Positions 1-12,516 of a stretch of 64,000 nt of DNA are shown piece by piece. The stretch's first letter is position 1. Every line of letters begins with the position of its first letter. The notes beneath the pieces were generated by a model that was not told where the DNA came from, did no database searches, and saw only the letters and a program-made list of their open reading frames with translations. The position numbers and the translations under genes were made by a program. The stretch is taken from the NCBI GenBank assembly GCA_018398815.1, contig CM031607.1, positions 82,087,471-82,151,470 of the forward strand, written 5' to 3'. Source of the stretch: Conus ventricosus (taxonomy: Eukaryota; Mollusca; Gastropoda; Neogastropoda; Conidae).

Positions 1-660
1 GTGGATGGTACATGCTGTTTCTGGATGGTGATGCCAAGTGGGCAGAGGGTGTCCAGTCTGGCTTTAAGATAGGATTTCAGCATTACGTGGTCAAAGTTGT
101 CAATCTGTGATTGCCAAAGCGCCAGAATGTTGACGTAATTGATGTGCTGAGGATGGTTGAAGTGCAGAGCGACTGGTTTGGGTAGCTAATGGCAGATGCC
201 CACCAGGTGTTCAGAGATGACATAAAAAGTGTATGGTATAGTTAGCCTTCAGAGGACCTACCGCACAGTTGGCAGTGGATTGCACATACAACGTTGTAGC
301 TCTGATAGAAGAGTGTACGTGTAAGTTTGAACAAGCATTTGGGGCCCTGTAGAATGGTGCCTGGCTTTGTGAAAGAACAAATTTTGCATCTAGGTTTTGA
401 GCAGACAAAGGTAAATTACATTTTGAGTTCTAACGGCGACATACATGGAACACAAAACATGGTGCGAAATGACGATTGTTTGATAGGGCCCACATAAAGC
501 AAGGCAGACGAGTTAATCTACAACAAATGTGTCATATTAAAACTCCACAAATACCAGCTCACCCTGGGGGTTGCACAATGCCGTGGTCGGAGGGCTTGCG
601 CGGTCCAGTGATCTGTTAGGCTTTGCTAACGGGGCATCAATACTCGACTAGACGATTAGT
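1..660. other. Unannotated unique sequence
   Basis: No recognisable coding, RNA or repeat feature on either strand. The only open frame (about 211-408, minus) is short, lacks a family signature and has no convincing splice context. Confidence 0.5.
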
Positions 661-662
661 TC

Positions 663-1929
663 TTGGGGATGGCAAAATGGCGGATAGAGTTTAGAAGTCA
701 ACAGATTTGTCTCCAGTTATATTTTGGAAGAATAGTGAATATGACTAGGCATACAAGATCTCGCTGCATGGGAAGCAAGGTGAATGCCACTACAACCAAA
801 GAACCAACAAATACAGGTCAACACAAGAGTGGACAAGAAAATTTTCTTAAAGAAGTGCTGAAGCGAGCGTGTCAAGGTCGGGAAAACGATCAAGAGGAGG
901 ATGGCAATGAAAACATAGACGATCAGGGTGCTCTGACGGACAACACAAACGTGAGTTAACTCAAAAACTTAACAACAATCATCGAAACACTCTGTAAAAG
1001 ATTGATACGTTAGAAGAAACTGTCAGATGCCAGAGTGATATGATAGGAAACTTGAGAGAGACGGTTTCGAAACTCTGTGTTGACAACGGTAACAACCAAG
1101 CAGCCCTCCTTCCAGAGGTACTTACGCTGACGCGTTGAAATCGTTTCCGGCGAGGTCGGCCGATCCAGTGGCATCGAAGGCTTCAGCCTTGGATTTGGCC
1201 CGAAATATAACAGGGTGAAAACAAAAATTCAGAACAGAGAAAAAAGTGATGTCATCAGAGAACATGACGACAAAGAAGTAGACGTCAAATCCAAACCCAA
1301 AGTTAAAACTACGTCTGGAAAATTCGACGACACTCCCCGAGTTCTTTTATTGGGAGATTCCATCATGTCCAAAGTTGACGGGAGACGCTTGGGACTGTCA
1401 TATGGCCTGCGTGTTGCGAAAAGAAAAGCTTTTACTCTGGACGAATGCAGCTCTGTGATCCAAGAGGTGGAGGATCCAGATCCTGATTGTGTTGTATTAC
1501 ACGTTGGGCTGAATGATCTGAGAGGGAAAGATCCCACTGTGTGTAGCACAGAAATAAGAAAGGGGACGTAAAGAATAAATTCCCAAATCCAGGGTGGTGA
1601 TAAATCAGGTTGCCCCTATGAGGAACAAAACGTTAGACATCAAGAGGGAACTATTCAATGCCATGACAAAGTCGAAACTGGCCGGTGAGAAAGATATCAG
1701 CTACGTTGTTTACAACCATCTTCAAGCCTCCGACAAATCAATTTTGGCCCCTGACTGTATCCACCCCACTGCAAAAGGGACCAGCTTTATTGCAAGGGAT
1801 TTGGGGTTTCGTCATCTCAATGCATTGTTTTGGGGAAAAACCAAAGAGGGGGACAGGTTTCACCCCCATCATCCCCATGTTTTTTTAAACCTTCCCAATT
1901 TTAAATACCTTCTGGCTGTTTTAGACTGA
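663..1929 (+). pseudogene. Decayed retroelement ORF1: coiled coil plus SGNH-type esterase
   Basis: The stretch reads as a broken ORF1 of a non-LTR retrotransposon. The N-terminal part (663-959) is basic then acidic (EEDGNENIDD). Across the following stops, 960-1130 still reads as a heptad-like segment (IIETLCKR, LRETVSKLCVDN), suggesting a coiled coil. From about 1335 the SGNH/GDSL hydrolase signature is visible: LLLGDSIM (nucleophile Ser block), HVGLNDLRG (Asn block) near 1500, and, after a frame change near 1570-1600, DCIHPTAKG (the Asp-x-x-His block) near 1755. The three catalytic blocks therefore survive although the frame is lost. SGNH esterases of this kind are known in ORF1 proteins of several LINE groups, where they are thought to bind lipids or RNP membranes. 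It could be the 5' half of the RT-bearing LINE downstream or an independent element; the sequence between them is too noisy to decide. Confidence 0.65.
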
Positions 1930-3540
1930 AAGGGCCCTCAGCGATGCCTTTTTCCTGCGGGCATCTGAGAGCTAAACTATTTGGGGCTTTTTCAACATAA
2001 ACGGGCCCTTATTTTTTTTTATCGGTCATGGTGCTATTGTTCAATTTGCCTTCTATCAAAGTATAAAAAAATTTGGGTTTGAAAAGCATGTTTTTTTAGA
2101 TAGTTTTGGGAATGAAACTTAGTTAACAATTCTCTGAAATTTTAACAAGGGAAACTGCGATCAATTGTAAAAAAAAAAAATTAAAAAAAACTTTTTAATT
2201 GGGAAAATCACATTTATTTTTAAAACTATTGCTTTCCGGGCCTTAAAACCCTTTAAAATGTGAATTTTTAAAGTTGCCTACATTTGTGGTTTTGATTACC
2301 CAATTTTTGATGACTGCAGTTTTTGTAAACCCTAAAAGGGTTTAACTCCCAGTTTAGTAAAAATCAGATTTTTGAATTACGTCCTCAAAAGTTTTTACTC
2401 CCCATTAAAATAATGTCTTTGAAACTTCTTTGCTACTTTTTTTTTAATCGTTAAAGGTGAAAAAGATTTCGGGGTAAATATTTTTTGTTTACTATCCAAA
2501 GGGGCCCAAAATGCTGAAAAATTACGATTGGAAAAAAAATCTTCCCTAATAAAATAAAAAATTGGTTTTTTTTTGGGTGATTTAAATTGCGCTTTCTCCT
2601 TTTTTAAAAACCCGGCTTGCTTTTTTTTATTTGCAATTGATTTTTTGGGAAAAATATTTTTGGGTTTCTGATTTATTATTAATAAAATGATGGCGCATAA
2701 AAAAGAGTCCCCTGATATATAAACGCACAGAAAAACCCCCATCGGTTCCCCTTAATTTCCCCTTTTTTGGCCACCCAATTTCTATTTGGGGACAACAGAA
2801 GATGTTTCCATTAGGGATTGATCTTTTTCCCTATTGTTGGAAAATACACAAAGAAATTTGTTGAGGAAAAAAGCAAAATTTAAAAGCCCAAAAATACCGA
2901 AGTTTTTTATAAATAAGGGCAGTTTGGGAAAGTTTATTGATTTAAAACCCTTCTTTTTTTTGATGCGGCATTATTCAACAGAAGAAAATTTGAAGCTTTT
3001 TTTATAACAACTTTAAAAAAAAGCTTTTGTATCTGCAGCTGAAAAGGGCAATGCCAAAGTGCAAAATCTTTATAGATAAAAAAACTATCCGATGGAAGGA
3101 AAAATTGTGCAGACCCCCTTTTCCCCCAAAAAAGAAAACATTAAAAAACGTGGCTCAAAAAAGGGCTGATAAAAACCCTTTTTTTTAATGAAACGTGAAA
3201 AAAAAGCACAGTAACAGGGTTGCCCGCAAAAGAAAAAATTTCTCTTTTCAATCTTTTTTGTCATTCGGGAAATATCTTAATTAAGGGGAAAAAACCCACG
3301 GATTTATGGAAAAGGTAAAAAATTTTAAAAAAATTTTTTTATCTACCTTCATGCCCTATTAAATTTGAAAAAATTTACTTTTCCCAAAACTTAAGGGAAA
3401 AAGAAAGCTGAAGCATTTGTAAAAAGTTTTTCAAAAAAAAAAAAATCACTAGACTACTTACAGTTCCAAATTTCCCAAAAAATATAGGAGAAAAGGAAAT
3501 TTTTTTGATTCCCACCGGACCCAAAACCTTTTCTTAAATG
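1930..3540. other. AT-rich, error-rich stretch without readable feature
   Basis: Very rich in A and T homopolymers (runs of 4-10), with expansions and contractions that break every frame. Texture matches the unpolished region after 45.9 kb. If the flanking ORF1 and RT belong to one LINE, the endonuclease would be expected here, but no endonuclease motif can be read. Confidence 0.4.
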
Positions 3541-5839
3541 CTCTATAAGATTTGAAAATTAAAAAGGGAAGCCTAAGGGCATTCTCCTCAAATAAGAAAG
3601 CTGTTGGATTAGATGGAATTTAATATCGGGTTGTTTTTGCCACTTACCTTTTGTGCGGGAAAAGGGGGGAAAAAATTTTTTTTTTTTAATTTTCGTTTTA
3701 CCAAAATTTTGGGTTTAAAAGGGAAAACTCTTCCTACTTTTTTGGAAGAAAATTGTTGAAAATTCCATTTCCCAAAAAAAAGGTAAACCTAGGTCGGCGT
3801 TAATATTTCCCGAAATTTTCCAGATTGAAAAAAAAGGGTTGGAAAAAATAAAAAGATTTTTAAAAAAAGCTTTTTTAAAATTATTGCAAAAAAGAAAAAA
3901 CATAATTCCCAATAATAAAGCAGGTTTCAAAAAAGGAAAGAGACAATTGATCACCTTGTAAAACTTGCAATTATTTTAAGGGAAAAACATTTTGCTCTTT
4001 TAAAAAAAAGTAACTTGCTACTTTCGGGGGACTTCGGAAAAGCTTTATGTAGTTTTTTGGGCATTCTCGTTTATTTTTAAAAAGTTGAAAATTTTGGGAG
4101 TTCATAAAATCTTTTTTTATCTGAGAGGTCTTTTTGTTTTTTGGGTTGGTAAAGGGTTACTCTTCATTTAAAGATATTGACATTGGCATCCCTCAGGGCT
4201 CCACTTTTTGCACTTTCTATTTTACAATGCTCATACACGATTTCCTAAAATACTATCTAAAAATATGCATGTAGTGCAATATGCCGATGATGCTGCAATG
4301 TGGATGAACACAAACATATAAAAAAAACAGACAAATAAGAGAACCATATTATTTATACAAAAACTATATCAATTGAAAATGACAATTCAATAAATAAAAG
4401 AACGAAAATGGACGAGAACTATCAGGGGAGAAAAGACACAATTAATGTTATTTAACAATGGTAAAAATCCAAAAGTTTTGCCTCAACTTGTGCTAGAAAA
4501 TAAAACTCTTCAATTTTCCAATAATGTTAAATTTTTAGGTGTTCATTTCACTCCTAATAATAATGGAGATTCCATATTGAATATCTTATAATACAATGCC
4601 AGACAAAGGCTATATTTACTAAAAATAATCAGTGCACAATCGTGGGGTCAGTATACCCAACTCTTGTTACATATTTCTACTAGTTTGGTTCGTTCAAAAT
4701 TGACTTACGGACAGGAAGTATATATTTTTCAGTTTCTCAAAATTACTTAAGCGGTTACAAGTATAGACAGTAAAGCTATTAAAGTAGCCCTTGGTGTTTC
4801 AGCGCATTCTTATACTTTTAAAGCATATAAAGAAGTGATCTCTTGTCACTTGATGATCAACGCAAACTTGCAACAGCCAAATATGTAACCAGAAGTCTTT
4901 CTGTATCAAATTCAGTAAACAAATGAAATATTTCCTGATTCCAAATCGGATTTTCCTAAAAGGGCACAGAATAGTTCTTACCTGCAGTCCATTCGAAATT
5001 ATACTGATGATTATTTAGAAAATGTGACATCGATATTACATCCATTTCAAACCCCCCCCCCCCCCCCCCCAACTATGCCCGCAGTTCCTCAATGGGAGCA
5101 TATTTCTCCACATTTTGATATAGATTACACTACTCTAAAAAAAATTAATTTGATATCAGTAGAACCAAAAGAACAGGTTGAAAACACATATCCACATCAT
5201 TTTAAAATCTACACGGATGGTTCAGTTTTAGAATCTTTTACAGGAGCTGGATTTGTAATTCCCGATTTAAAAGTACAGAAATAATTTTGTTTAGGAAAGA
5301 ATTTTTCAGCTTTCACTGCTGAACTATATGCAATCCTTATGGCCGTATCTTGGATATCTGATCTTAATGTGGCAATTTACAGCATTCTAATCTGTGTTGA
5401 CTCTAAATCTGTTCTTTGTAGCTTACGAAATTGGGATGCAAATGTAAGGAAAGACTTAATTTTTTAATATAAAATGTATGATACATTCCGTTATGTCGAA
5501 AGGAACTTTTGTAGAGTTTTGCTGGATCCATCCCATTGTGGTATGTATGGAAATGAAATGGCTGATAAATTAGCAAAAGAGGGTGCTCTTAGAAAAAATG
5601 CAGATAGTAGATTAAAATTGGATAAACGCGAAATCAGTTCTCTATTAGAAAATTGTATGAACAATGAAAAACTTCCTGCAAAAACGAAAGTGTTATTATG
5701 TCAAAGATCACTGTCAAGTATAATTTATAAAATACGTTTAAACTCGTGGAAAACCAAATTTTCTAAGGATGTAGATTGTGCTTGTGGTCTCCCATTATCT
5801 ATTCAACATATTCTTTTTGATGTCCAGTTCTAACATCTT
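3540..5839 (+). pseudogene. LINE ORF2 remnant: reverse transcriptase and RNase H
   Basis: Scattered but ordered RT blocks are readable: KAVGLDGI near 3600, AGFKKGKR near 3920, IGIPQGS near 4190, and YADDAAMW near 4275 (the catalytic YADD box). Thumb-type FLGVHFTPN follows near 4535. From 5200 an RNase H domain begins: FKIYTDGS (first Asp), then after a stop AFTAELYAIL near 5315 (Glu), CVDSKSV near 5400 (Asp) and PSHCGMYGNEMADKLAKEGA near 5530 (His and last Asp). A LINE ORF2 with C-terminal RNase H of this form is typical of the I/Nimb/Ingi group. Multiple stops and frame changes show it is dead, although the first part may be worsened by sequencing error. A poly-C run sits at 5051-5070. Confidence 0.8.
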
Positions 5840-5946
5840 TATATAATATTCTAAAGATAGATATTGCTTCCTTGGGGGCTTTACATGAAATATTTTACAG
5901 CCCCAAAATGACTGATATAGCAAAGGCTATATTGAAGTGACTATAC

Positions 5947-6327
5947 CTGAGACTTGCCACAGTCAAAGTCCACACCCGACACACACTGTGGAAACCAACA
6001 GAAGTCCTCGTCGCTGTTGTCAGAGCAATGTTGACGATGGTCACACACAAAGCTGTACTGCACGTGCTGAAGTCGGTTCCTGCATAGAAAGAAAGCCAGA
6101 GTCCCACTGGGGCAAGCCTCATTCACGCCCTGACCGTCCTTGACCAAACAGTTACTGAACGGTTCGCAAGCGAGGAACTTGTGTGTCACGTGCGTTGGTG
6201 CGTTTTGGTAAAAGCATATTACATGAGGAACCGGAAACGTTTGTGCAGACGTCAAATTTAGTCGAATAGAAGCAGGGGCACGTTTGGTTTCATTGAAGAA
6301 TAAGGGCTCAAACTCGCAGAGAAATCC
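5947..6327 (-). CDS. Candidate exon: LDL-receptor class A domain protein (partial)
   Basis: On the minus strand an open segment of 127 codons is bounded by a pyrimidine-rich tract ending in CAG (acceptor, 6328/6327) and CAG|GTATAG (donor, 5947/5946); both borders are phase 0. The C-terminal part is an LDLRa module: FLCRNRLQ, VCDHRQHCSDNSDEDFC, with the calcium-binding acidic cluster DNSDED intact, and all expected cysteines except those that may lie outside the exon. The N-terminal end reads GFLCEFEP, which resembles the closing strand of a C-type lectin domain (xFxCE). LDLRa modules are extracellular ligand-binding units of receptors and secreted proteins. In molluscs, receptors combining lectin, LDLRa and LRR or 7TM domains are common, so this may belong with the lectin exon at 36 kb. 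Start and end of the gene lie elsewhere. Confidence 0.7.
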
Positions 6328-6524
6328 CTGGGTTTTATAAAATGAACATGGCACAGGATGAAGACACAAGGCACATCAGACATGCTAATACAGAATACAA
6401 CACCTCGAAACAAAGTAACGAACCAACAAAATTATCTTGACTCAAATTTCAAACCTTCACAGAAGTGTCGAAAACTTATTTTCCATAGAAAAAAAAACAG
6501 TATCAATAAACGCCAACAACAATG

Positions 6525-7388
<864 letters not shown>

Positions 7389-7389
7389 T

Positions 7390-7812
7390 CCTGAATACGC
7401 GTGAAAAGTTCCATAAAGGGGAAAAACCGTCTTGGGCTGGTGTAACCGTTAGTAATGGCTATTCTGGTAAGCATCGGCCATCATCTGTGACCTATAATGA
7501 ACATACTTACAAATTTTAAGAAAGATCGGCCAAGTACCTTCTGAGATTTTCCATAAAGAAAAAAACCATTATGGGCTGTTAGTAACGGCTATAACGGTAA
7601 ACTTAAACATCGGGCATCATTCGTGGCCCATAATGAACACACCTACAATTTTTCAGAAAGATCCTCTATGTACTTCCTGAGATATTCCATAAAGAAGAAA
7701 AACCATTATGGGCCGTTATAGCCGTTAGTAATGGATATAACGGTAAACTAAAACATCGAGCATCATCTGTGACCCATTATGAACACACAAATTTTCAGAA
7801 AGATCGGCCAAG
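7390..7812 (+). repeat. Tandem array, about 145-bp units (three units)
   Basis: Three imperfect units, each containing 'ttccataaagaagaaaaaccg', a core with the short palindrome GCCGTTAgTAACGGC, then 'aaacatcgggcatcatccgtgacccataatgaacac', and ending 'cagaaagatcggccaagtac'. The array continues after each of two Tc1 insertions at 9453-9912 and 11497-11620. Units with a flanking microsatellite and a hairpin-bearing terminal unit recall the molluscan pearl/HINE (Helitron-derived) non-autonomous elements; this assignment is inference. Confidence 0.8.
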
Positions 7813-8091
7813 TACAGGGTCGAACTTTAATTAAGGACCACTTATACACAGTCTCACAAAACATGGAAAGAAAAACCGACAAACGATAGAAACTTTATAA
7901 ATATTTAATTTCATTATCAGTGAACAACATTTTGTCACTTTCATCGAAAAAATCATTCTTTCTGGTTAGACACGGGAGCCTGAATGAGACTACCCCCCAA
8001 AATGACATTCACAAAAAGAGTGTTTCTTTACAGTCTGATCAAAACCGAGTGTGCCCCCCTCGTGCTGCCACACAATCCACACAGCGCTGCC

Positions 8092-9070
8092 TCATGGTGT
8101 TGACTGTTCTTGTAATGAGTGCCTGGGGAGGTTTGCCCACTCCTGTTGCAGGTAGTGCAGAAGCTCCTGTCGATTTGCCGGAACAGGGTGATTTTCTTGA
8201 ACTCTCCTCCCAAGCTCGCCCAAGATGTTCTCAATAGGGTTCATGTCCGGGCTGTTTGCCGGCCATGGCATCCTGGTGATGCCAGCTTGCACCACAAAAG
8301 TGTTCACGGCTCGACAACGATGTGGGGTGGCATTATCGTCCATGAACACAGCCTGAGCCCCAATCTGCTGGAGTGCTGGGACAACCAAAGGCCGTAAAAT
8401 CTCCTACAGGTAGCGTTGGCCGTTCAGGTTGCCATCCACATGGTACAGGGGAGTCTTGTGGTGACTGCTGATGCCCCCCCTCCCATACTATGACGGAGCC
8501 ACCACCAAAAGCGACGACCTCCTGGATGACGTCATCTGCCAGCTGCTCCCTGGGACGCCGCCACACCCGAATGCGTCCATCTCGTGGCTTCAACTGGAAC
8601 TTGGACTCATCGGTGAAAAGCACCATCCGCCACTGAGCCCGAGTCCATGTTCGATGAGCTGTGCACCAGGCCAGGCGACGTGCCCGGTGGGCCGCAGTCA
8701 GTTTTGGTTTCCGGACTGGGCGCCTTGCTCGAAGGTTGGCAGCATTGAGGCGCCGCCGTATGGTCATCTCACACACTGCTGTGTTAGTGGCAGCTTGGAG
8801 CCGACGCCTGATGGTGTTGGAGGTGGTGATCCTGGTCCGAAGAGCATGTCTGCGGATGAACCCGTCATCTCTTGCAGTGGTCTTCTTTGGCTGGCCTGGA
8901 CGGGGTCTCTCTTTGACAGTTCCAGTGGCTTGAAAACGTTCTCTCAGCCGAATGATGACGGAGTGGGACACTTGTAGTCTTCTGGCCACTTCTCGAACGC
9001 CAACTCGATCCTGCAGCCATGCAATCGCCCGGGTCCGGTCAAAATCAGACAGCTTGCGTCTTGGAGGCAT
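8092..9070 (-). pseudogene. Tc1/mariner transposase (DD34E), frameshifted
   Basis: Starts MPPRRKLSDFDR. Residues 1-60 hold a paired-type helix-turn-helix (GVREVARRLQVSH), followed by a second DNA-binding helix region and basic stretches. The DDE catalytic core shows LFTDESKF (first Asp), VFMDDNATPH (second Asp) and NSPDMNPIEN (Glu). Counting residues between the second Asp and Glu gives 34, so DD34E. The reading frame is broken at a poly-C/G run near 8471 and by a TAG near 8408, so no active enzyme is expected, but the protein is otherwise well preserved, suggesting recent death. Full family length (about 340 residues) is represented. Confidence 0.92.
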
Positions 9071-9255
9071 TTTTGTGTCATGAAGAATTATGCACTTTGG
9101 GCTGCTTTTAGGGGCATTCCAGTCAGTAAAATGCTCTGCAATGCATTGGTTTTTGCACGTGCATTTGGAATTTCAGTGCAAAACCGTTTGAAGCAGTATT
9201 CACTCTTGTTTAAAAAAAAACAAGCAAATTTGACAACAATCTGCAACTTTCAACC

Positions 9256-9280
9256 CCCCCCCCCCCCCCCCCCCCCCCCC
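9256..9280. repeat. Poly-C tract inside Tc1 element A
   Basis: A run of about 25 C, preceding 'tgcatgcc', in the 5' untranslated flank of the transposase. Confidence 0.9.
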
Positions 9281-9452
9281 TGCATGCCGCACGTGACAAT
9301 AAGACAGCTTTCGCAAGCTTTGCGGAATACTCTGTTACCCCCTTACACCTTTCCCAGTCGAATTCTTCGAAAAAATGCATTGCTTGTATTTTTGGCCAAT
9401 TTAAAAAGAAAGGGCCTTTTCTCGGGGTGTCCTTAATTCAAGTTCGACCCTG

Positions 9453-9912
9453 TACTTTCTGAGACATTTCATTAAGAAGAAAAAATATTTTAATGAGCCG
9501 TTAAAGCCGTTAGTAACGGCTATAACGGTAAACTAAAACGTCGGGCATCATCCGTGACCCATAATGAACATGCCTATAAATTTCCAGAAAGATCGGCCGA
9601 GTACTTTCTTAGACATTCTATAAAAGAAAAACCGTTATGGGCCGTTTTAGCCTTCAGTAACGGCTATAACGGTAAACTGAAACACCGGGCATCATCCGTA
9701 ACCCATAGCGGACATACCTGCTAATTTTCACAAAGATCGCCCGAGTACTTTCTGAGATATTCCATGAAGAAGAAAAACCGTCACAGGCCGTTACAGCCAT
9801 TACAGCCGTTACTAACGGTAAACTAAAACATTGGGCATCATTCGTGATCCGTAATGAACACACCTAGAAATTTTCAGAAAGATCGGCCAAGTACTTTCTG
9901 ATATATTCTATA
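9453..9912 (+). repeat. Tandem array, about 145-bp units (continued)
   Basis: Three further units of the array begun at 7390, each ending 'aagatcgg/cccgagta' and starting 'ctttctgagatattcc'. The last unit is cut by Tc1 element B in 'atattctata'. Confidence 0.85.
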
Positions 9913-11496
9913 TACTGTTCAAAAAAGTTAAGGACCAACATTTCACTGACTTATACAAAAGAAAATTGGGAAGTGTTCAAGTGTAACATGAATTTATTGA
10001 ATGTGTGAAAAGTGTGTAAAGACAAGTCCGAGGAATCAACAAACTGGATTCGAGCGCAGTACAAACACCCCCACCCCCAAATTTGAAAGCCACAGGAGAG
10101 TGTTTGTTCAATGTCATGGTTAATAACGTGTGTGTTCCCCGTTATTGGCATGGCATTCAAGGCAGCGTTGTCGCATGTTCACCAGTGTGCGCAGAAAGGC
10201 CTGGGGGACAGCAGCCCACTCCTGCTGGAGTGACTCAAACAGCTGACCCAGGTTAGCAGGAGGAGGACGACACTGCTGCAGTCTCTGGCCCAGCTCATCC
10301 CAAAGATGTTCGATGGGGTTCAGGTCTGGGCTGTTTGGCATTCAGTTGACACCAGCAGCTTGCAGAAATGTGTTTACTGCTCTGGTGCGATTGGGCCGTG
10401 CATTGTCGTCTTGAAAGACTGCGTGAGGTCCAAGCTGTTGAAGGGCTGGCAGCACCAGGGGTTGAAAATCTCTGTTTGGTAGCGAACACCATTCAAGTTC
10501 CCTGCCACATTGTAGAGAACCGTTCTGTAGCGTGTGCTTATGCCGCCCCAAATCATAACGGATCCCCCACCATAGCAGTTCCTTTCCAGGACAGCTTCTT
10601 CTGCAAAACGCTCCCCACAGCGTCTCCAGACCCTGTTCCATCTATCGGTGGGATCCAGGCAGAACCGCGACTCGTCTGTAAACATCACGTTAGCCCACTG
10701 TTCATGTGTACATCTCACGTGCTGCGTGCACCATACTCGGCGTGCTGCTCTGTGGGCATCAGTCAAATGAGGTCTTATGGCTGGTCGTCGAGCACGGAGG
10801 TTAGCAGCGTGTAGGGGGTTTCGTATGGTCTGATCACTGACAACAGTGTTGGCGGCATCTCTAAGGCGACGTCTGATGTTGTTTGCACTTGCTGTTCTTT
10901 CTTGTGTGGCCTGCCTTTCAATGTATCGGTCCTCTCGTGGTGTTGTTATTCTGGGCCGACCAGAGCGTGGTCGTTCTTGCACTCTTCCTGTGTCTTGAAA
11001 GCGTTGTCTGAGTCTGATAACAATAGAGTGTGATACCCCAAGTCTCCGTGCCACTTCCCGGACTGCAACTCTTCTTGGAGCCATCCTATTGCTCTTCCTC
11101 GATCCAGCTCGTTTAGTCTTTGTCGTGGAGGCATGCTGTTGCATTGCATTTTTCGCCAGTACAGTGGCTTTTAAAGACATTTGGTTGAGCATACTTTATG
11201 ACCTACAGCCTGATTTAGCTCGTGCTTCACATGATTTTGGTTCAGCACATGCTCCTCGGATCCCAAACACATCAGAAAATCACCCCAATTTGTTCAAAAA
11301 ATGACAAGTCGCGACACGTGTTTTTCAAGGCGCGTGAGAAATGTGTGCCACAAAATTGCAGTTGCCGCATTCGCTATCAATTTGTACGTGCGGTTCAATT
11401 TGTATGGACCACAAAGGCGGTGCAAATGAATTTTTGTGAATTTTTGAAAGTTTTTGTGCATTCTCAATGTTGGTCCTTAACGTTTTTGAAAAGTAT
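9913..11496 (-). mobile_element. Tc1/mariner element B, complete with inverted repeats
   Basis: Ends match as inverted repeats: left 'tactgttcaaaaaagttaag' and right (reverse complement) 'tacttttcaaaaacgttaag', both continuing to GGACCAACATT. It is flanked by TA-rich duplicated target (TATA), and the surrounding array unit is rejoined when the element is removed. About 1.58 kb. It shares the internal TTAAGGACCA end motif with element A, so the two are related but distinct families. Confidence 0.9.
10120..11149 (-). pseudogene. Tc1/mariner transposase B, multiply disabled
   Basis: N-terminal MPPRQRLNELDRGRAIGW, helix-turn-helix VREVARRLGVSHS, first catalytic Asp in MFTDESRF, second in VFQDDNARPN, Glu in SPDLNPIEH. 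The frame changes near 11090 and again near 10460-10640, and a TGA stop lies at about 10336 just before MPNSPD. Compared with element A, the interval between second Asp and Glu is three codons shorter (31 residues including the stop), an internal deletion in the catalytic core. It is therefore older or more damaged than element A. Confidence 0.88.
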
Positions 11497-11640
11497 ATAA
11501 AGAAGAAAAACCGTTACAGGCCGTTACAGCCGTTAGTAACGGACATAACGGTAAACTAAAACATCGGACATCATCCGTGACCCATAATGAACATACCCAC
11601 AATTTTTTTTTACAAAGATCGGCACAGTAGTTTTGTCTGG
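11497..11640 (+). repeat. Last array unit and boundary segment
   Basis: Completes the 145-bp unit cut by element B, then passes into 'gttttgtctggagcgagtgg aacacattttgac' and 'tggacggacggg' before the (CA)n tract. The same boundary sequence occurs inverted at 23720-23790, showing it is part of a dispersed element. Confidence 0.75.
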
Positions 11641-11675
11641 AGCGAGTGGAACACATTTTGACATTGGACGGACGG

Positions 11676-11678
<3 letters not shown>

Positions 11679-11746
<68 letters not shown>

Positions 11747-11751
11747 ACACA

Positions 11752-11839
<88 letters not shown>
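11679..11839. repeat. (CA)n microsatellite
   Basis: About 160 bp of near-perfect CA, with one 'ccacacag' interruption near 11744. Confidence 0.97.
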
Positions 11840-11840
<1 letters not shown>

Positions 11841-12249
11841 TGCAAAAGTCTATGAGGTTTTCTACCTGATTAAGTCACAGCAAAGAATGTTTCGGAAGAA
11901 AACATAGAAGATTTATGATATGACACAAAGGTTTTACTACAAATTGCTGAATCCCTTATTCACACACCCATCAGGTCATTCCTGTAGATTTTTTTCTTTT
12001 TCTTTTCTTCCAAAGTAGATTAGTGGTGAGGGACACATCCACCCACCCACGTTTCTGTATTCTGCATTTTGTTTGTTATATGTATCTTTAACATTTCCTC
12101 TTTACTGTTAATGCAGTGTTCACAGTTTTCATTACCTCACACATTTACACTCTCACACACTCACACACACTCACAGACAATGCACTCACTCACGCACATT
12201 TTTGTCTAATATCACTTATGGGGAAAAGACGTAAAACAAACAACGAACG

Positions 12250-12374
<125 letters not shown>

Positions 12375-12397
12375 CATTTCTTCGTTCCCATTCTAAA

Positions 12398-12428
12398 GTA
12401 CTCCCTGTTCTATAAGAACTGGGAGTAC
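12398..12428. repeat. Strong hairpin next to (CA)n
   Basis: GTACTCCC pairs with GGGAGTAC (8 bp), then a T-T mismatch and 5 further pairs close a three-base ATA loop. The neighbouring 'catttcttcgttccca' and '...gggagtacaaaaa' recur inverted near 23655-23695. It looks like the terminal hairpin unit of the same dispersed element as the 145-bp array. Confidence 0.7.
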
Positions 12429-12516
12429 AAAAAGACGCAGAGTTTACGTTGCTTCTGAAACAGTTCCTAAAAATGTCTTTGAACGAGTTTATACAGCAAG
12501 GTGCATTGTTTGAACC

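Larger units (their letters stand above)
7815..9452 (-). mobile_element. Tc1/mariner element A, complete with inverted repeats
   Basis: Both ends carry matching terminal inverted repeats beginning CAGGGTCGAACTT and running to ATTAAGGAC with single mismatches, and both are flanked by the TA target duplication (7813-7814 and 9453-9454). Removing the element restores the tandem unit junction 'gatcggccaagTActttctgag', so insertion into the array is directly visible. Length is 1,638 bp. The transposase gene lies on the minus strand. Confidence 0.93.

Noticed and set aside
8471..8977. 168-codon plus-strand open frame
   Set aside because: Antisense shadow of the Tc1 transposase.
7390..9912. CRISPR-like array (regular repeats)
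   Set aside because: Units of about 145 bp are tandem without spacers, in a clearly eukaryotic sequence.
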